This document shows, piece after piece, positions 6,259-7,435 of a stretch of DNA of 7,435 nt. The stretch comes from Candidatus Heimdallarchaeota archaeon AB_125 (lineage in GTDB: Archaea > Asgardarchaeota > Heimdallarchaeia > Heimdallarchaeales > Heimdallarchaeaceae), in NCBI GenBank assembly GCA_001940755.1, contig MEHH01000136.1:1-7435 (forward strand). The letters are read 5' to 3'. A program made the translations under genes and the position numbers. The stretch's first letter is position 1, and each line of letters starts with the position of its first letter. Under the pieces are notes generated by a model. It was not told the origin of the DNA and ran no database searches. It saw only the letters and a list, made by a program, of their open reading frames with translations.

Positions 6259-6390
6259 AGTTTGAATGATAAATTTATTAATAATTATTTTAAGAATGGA
6301 ATAATCTCTCTACTATTTGAAAGAGGTAGAGTTGAATACTCAGCTTTGATAACCTTTGTTCAATTAACCACAGCTGGTTGGGTAACTTGA
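6259..6390 (+). pseudogene. Possible remnant of a winged-helix DNA-binding protein
   Basis: The plus strand is open from a TAA at 6256 to a TGA at 6388 and encodes 43 residues including FERGRVEYSALITFVQLTTAG. The pattern (leucine-rich helix, ERGxVEYSxL, then QLTTAG) recalls archaeal winged-helix regulators, where a similar stretch runs into GNLxxHL in the recognition helix. In a neighbouring frame the following DNA reads GNLSTMESL, so a frameshift just after LTTAG would restore the pattern. There is no start codon, and the piece is very short. It overlaps the promoter of the minus-strand gene at 6219. The call is tentative. Confidence 0.3.
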
Positions 6391-6393
6391 GTA

Positions 6394-6744
6394 CTATGGA
6401 ATCTCTATTACACATACTTTTGGTTCAACTTGCGGATCTTCACTCCCCATTGGATAAAGAACAAATGTGATTAGTTCCTTACCTCCAATAGTTTTGTATT
6501 TAGAAGTAGTTGACAACCATCCCACTTCTCCTAACTCTACAAATTCATTGTGAAGTTTAGCATTCAGATCAATCATTAACTCAACAGCTTTGATAGCATT
6601 ATCAACTGTTAACAATTTACAATCTGTTTGTTCAAAAATCTTTAAAGCAAATTCTTGATAAGGTTTTTCTCCTCTTTTATAATTTCCACTACTAACTCTA
6701 GATTCAATTGCATGAAATTCTAGAAGGAACTCATTTATACTCAT
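6394..6744 (-). CDS. Unrecognised 116-residue protein next to trmO
   Basis: I do not recognise this protein. From the ATG at 6744 it starts MSINEFLLEFHAIESR and contains a lysine-rich SGNYKRGEKPYQEF, a helix-like stretch DNAIKAVELMIDLNAKLHNE, then GEVGWLSTTSKYKTIGGKEL, TFVLYPMG and a C-terminal strand KVCVIEIP. There is no signal peptide, membrane helix or cysteine cluster; it looks like a small soluble alpha/beta protein. A longer reading from an ATG at 6828 would add 28 residues and overlap the end of trmO by 20 bases. The shorter start is preferred because a textbook BRE/TATA lies 26 bases before 6744 and no Shine-Dalgarno site serves either start. The gene is probably transcribed on its own as a leaderless mRNA, with possible read-through from trmO. 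Confidence 0.65.
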   Translation of the reverse strand: MSINEFLLEFHAIESRVSSGNYKRGEKPYQEFALKIFEQTDCKLLTVDNAIKAVELMIDLNAKLHNEFVELGEVGWLSTTSKYKTIGGKELITFVLYPMGSEDPQVEPKVCVIEIP

Positions 6745-6766
6745 GACACTAACATAGTATTCTATG

Positions 6767-6782
6767 TTTATATCTTTTTCCG
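6767..6782 (-). promoter_or_regulatory. Strong BRE/TATA promoter, leaderless, that sets the start of the 116-residue gene
   Basis: The minus strand reads CGGAAAAAGATATAAA, with CGGAAAAA as BRE and ATATAA as TATA core, centred 26.5 bases before the ATG at 6744. It falls in the 64 bases between the trmO stop and this ATG. Confidence 0.7.
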
Positions 6783-6808
6783 ACAAAAACTGCTTTTCTA
6801 TAAGTTTG

Positions 6809-7276
6809 CTATAAACCAAAACCTTCATCAGGGAACCATTCAGGCCATCCTACCAACCAGTGAGGGATACTAGCATTTTTTACTCTGTCACAAACTGGAA
6901 AATAGGCTTTCAAATCGATTATTGGTGTATCATCAAATGCATCTAAATTTTGGACTTTTATTTTTCCTTCTGCTAAATTGATTTCTTCAATTTTAGCTAC
7001 TGTTAATCCAATTGGATTTGGTCGATACTCAGCTCTTGTTGCAAAAACACCTGTCACTGGAGGATTTTCACCATAAGGTGGAGTTGTTTGCATTATATTA
7101 CGACTTTTTTCATTATCATGTTTATCAGCCCACCAAAGAACTTGGATGTGACTGAAATGATTCAGCTCTTTAATAGCCAGAGAGTATTTATCAAACAATT
7201 CAATATATGTACAATCAACTTCTCTACTAATCTTTCCAATGGAATATAGTGTGAATTTTACTTGCTCATCATTCAT
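6809..7276 (-). CDS. trmO: TrmO-family tRNA N6-threonylcarbamoyladenosine methyltransferase (short archaeal form)
   Basis: The TrmO/TsaA/YaeB family transfers a methyl group from S-adenosylmethionine to the N6 of t6A at position 37 of threonine tRNAs in the cytoplasm. 155 residues form the beta-barrel domain alone; the E. coli protein is about 235 residues with an extra C-terminal domain. Visible family marks are YSIGKI at 11-16, LNHFSHIQVLWW at 38-49, the signature GVFATRAEYRPNPIGL at 76-91 and LDAFDDTPIIDLKAYFP at 111-127. The C-terminal PHWLVGWPEWFPDEG is typical of the short versions as far as I recall. The signature residues (ATR, RPNPIGL, D.TP..D.K.Y) are all present, so it should be active. 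An ATATAA box centred 26.5 bases before the ATG, with no Shine-Dalgarno site, indicates a leaderless transcript. tRNA methylation is inferred from family. Confidence 0.88.
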   Translation of the reverse strand: MNDEQVKFTLYSIGKISREVDCTYIELFDKYSLAIKELNHFSHIQVLWWADKHDNEKSRNIMQTTPPYGENPPVTGVFATRAEYRPNPIGLTVAKIEEINLAEGKIKVQNLDAFDDTPIIDLKAYFPVCDRVKNASIPHWLVGWPEWFPDEGFGL

Positions 7277-7298
7277 TCTAGTTCAACTTCACTATGAT

Positions 7299-7306
7299 CT
7301 TATATC
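7299..7306 (-). promoter_or_regulatory. trmO: TATA box of trmO, leaderless
   Basis: The minus strand reads GATATAAG, with the ATATAA core centred 26.5 bases before the trmO ATG at 7276, the same word and spacing as two other promoters in this window. The BRE position (TTCATTAG) is poor, so it may be weaker than the others. Confidence 0.55.
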
Positions 7307-7317
7307 TAATGAAATAA

Positions 7318-7435
7318 AGGAAATCAACATTTAAAGTCTTCATCAAGATGTTTTTTGGAGTGGGAAAATTACCACATCTGATTCCCTTCTTTGTGATTAA
7401 CCTTGCAGCAAGGTTGCTTTTCTTTGCCACAAGGT
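7318..7435 (+). other. Right-edge segment with unresolved open frames and a small palindrome
   Basis: Beyond the trmO promoter no gene can be called. A plus-strand frame is open from 7318 to the edge and includes an ATG at 7348, reading MFFGVGKLPHLIPFFVINLA. A minus-strand frame is open from the edge to a TAG at 7278, just before trmO, reading in part CGNFPTPKNILMKTLNVDF. Neither shows a recognised motif, and neither has the A/T-rich third positions of the real genes here. An inverted repeat AACCTTG-CAG-CAAGGTT at 7399-7415 is followed by GCTTTTCTTT. It may be the edge of a gene outside the window or another remnant. Confidence 0.25.

Noticed and set aside
6364..6380. Short inverted repeat AACCA-CAGC-TGGTT
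   Set aside because: Only 5 bp, no T-tract on either strand, and it lies within possible winged-helix remnant coding; probably chance.
1..7435. CRISPR array, insertion sequence, toxin-antitoxin pair or tRNA/rRNA gene
   Set aside because: No regularly spaced repeats, transposase motifs, terminal repeats, paired small toxin-like ORFs or RNA gene signatures were seen on reading both strands.

Overview
The window looks like AT-rich archaeal chromosome, plausibly from an Asgard-type lineage. The archaeal call rests on promoters that read as archaeal BRE/TATA sites. Three minus-strand genes carry the same word ATATAA centred about 26 bases before their start ATG, which is the spacing of leaderless archaeal transcripts. 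Other genes carry Shine-Dalgarno sites of the GGTG/GTGAT type. The Asgard suggestion is weaker: it comes from the mix of small zinc proteins, GNATs and broken gene tails, and from recalled resemblance of the small zinc protein to Asgard families. It needs a database search.

Layout. Positions 1-1125 (+) hold the 3' part of a membrane protein of the ERG4/ERG24/DHCR7 sterol reductase family, cut by the left edge. It converges, with 5 bases between stop codons, on a CoA-disulfide/persulfide reductase fused to a rhodanese domain (1131-2837, -). A divergent control region of about 160 bases separates this from a small zinc-binding protein (2998-3246, +), followed in another frame by the C-terminal remnant of an alpha/beta hydrolase (3216-3419). 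Then come a tandem-GNAT protein (3429-4469, -), a nitroreductase (4635-5426, -), a plus-strand GNAT C-terminal remnant (5533-5730), a two-helix membrane protein with a zinc ribbon (5743-6219, -), a possible winged-helix remnant (6259-6390, +), an unrecognised 116-residue protein (6394-6744, -) and a TrmO-family tRNA methyltransferase (6809-7276, -). The right end (7277-7435) holds the TrmO promoter and ambiguous open frames.

How the genes work together. There is no long operon: most minus-strand genes appear to have their own promoters. Themes are flavin/NAD(P)H redox chemistry (the reductase-rhodanese, the nitroreductase, and probably the NADPH-using sterol reductase homologue), acyl transfer (tandem GNAT) and tRNA modification (TrmO). 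The plus-strand intervals between minus-strand genes contain two clear and one possible gene tail, so this is accessory sequence under decay. The most notable item is the sterol reductase homologue in what appears to be an archaeal genome. I found no CRISPR array, complete mobile element, rRNA or tRNA.
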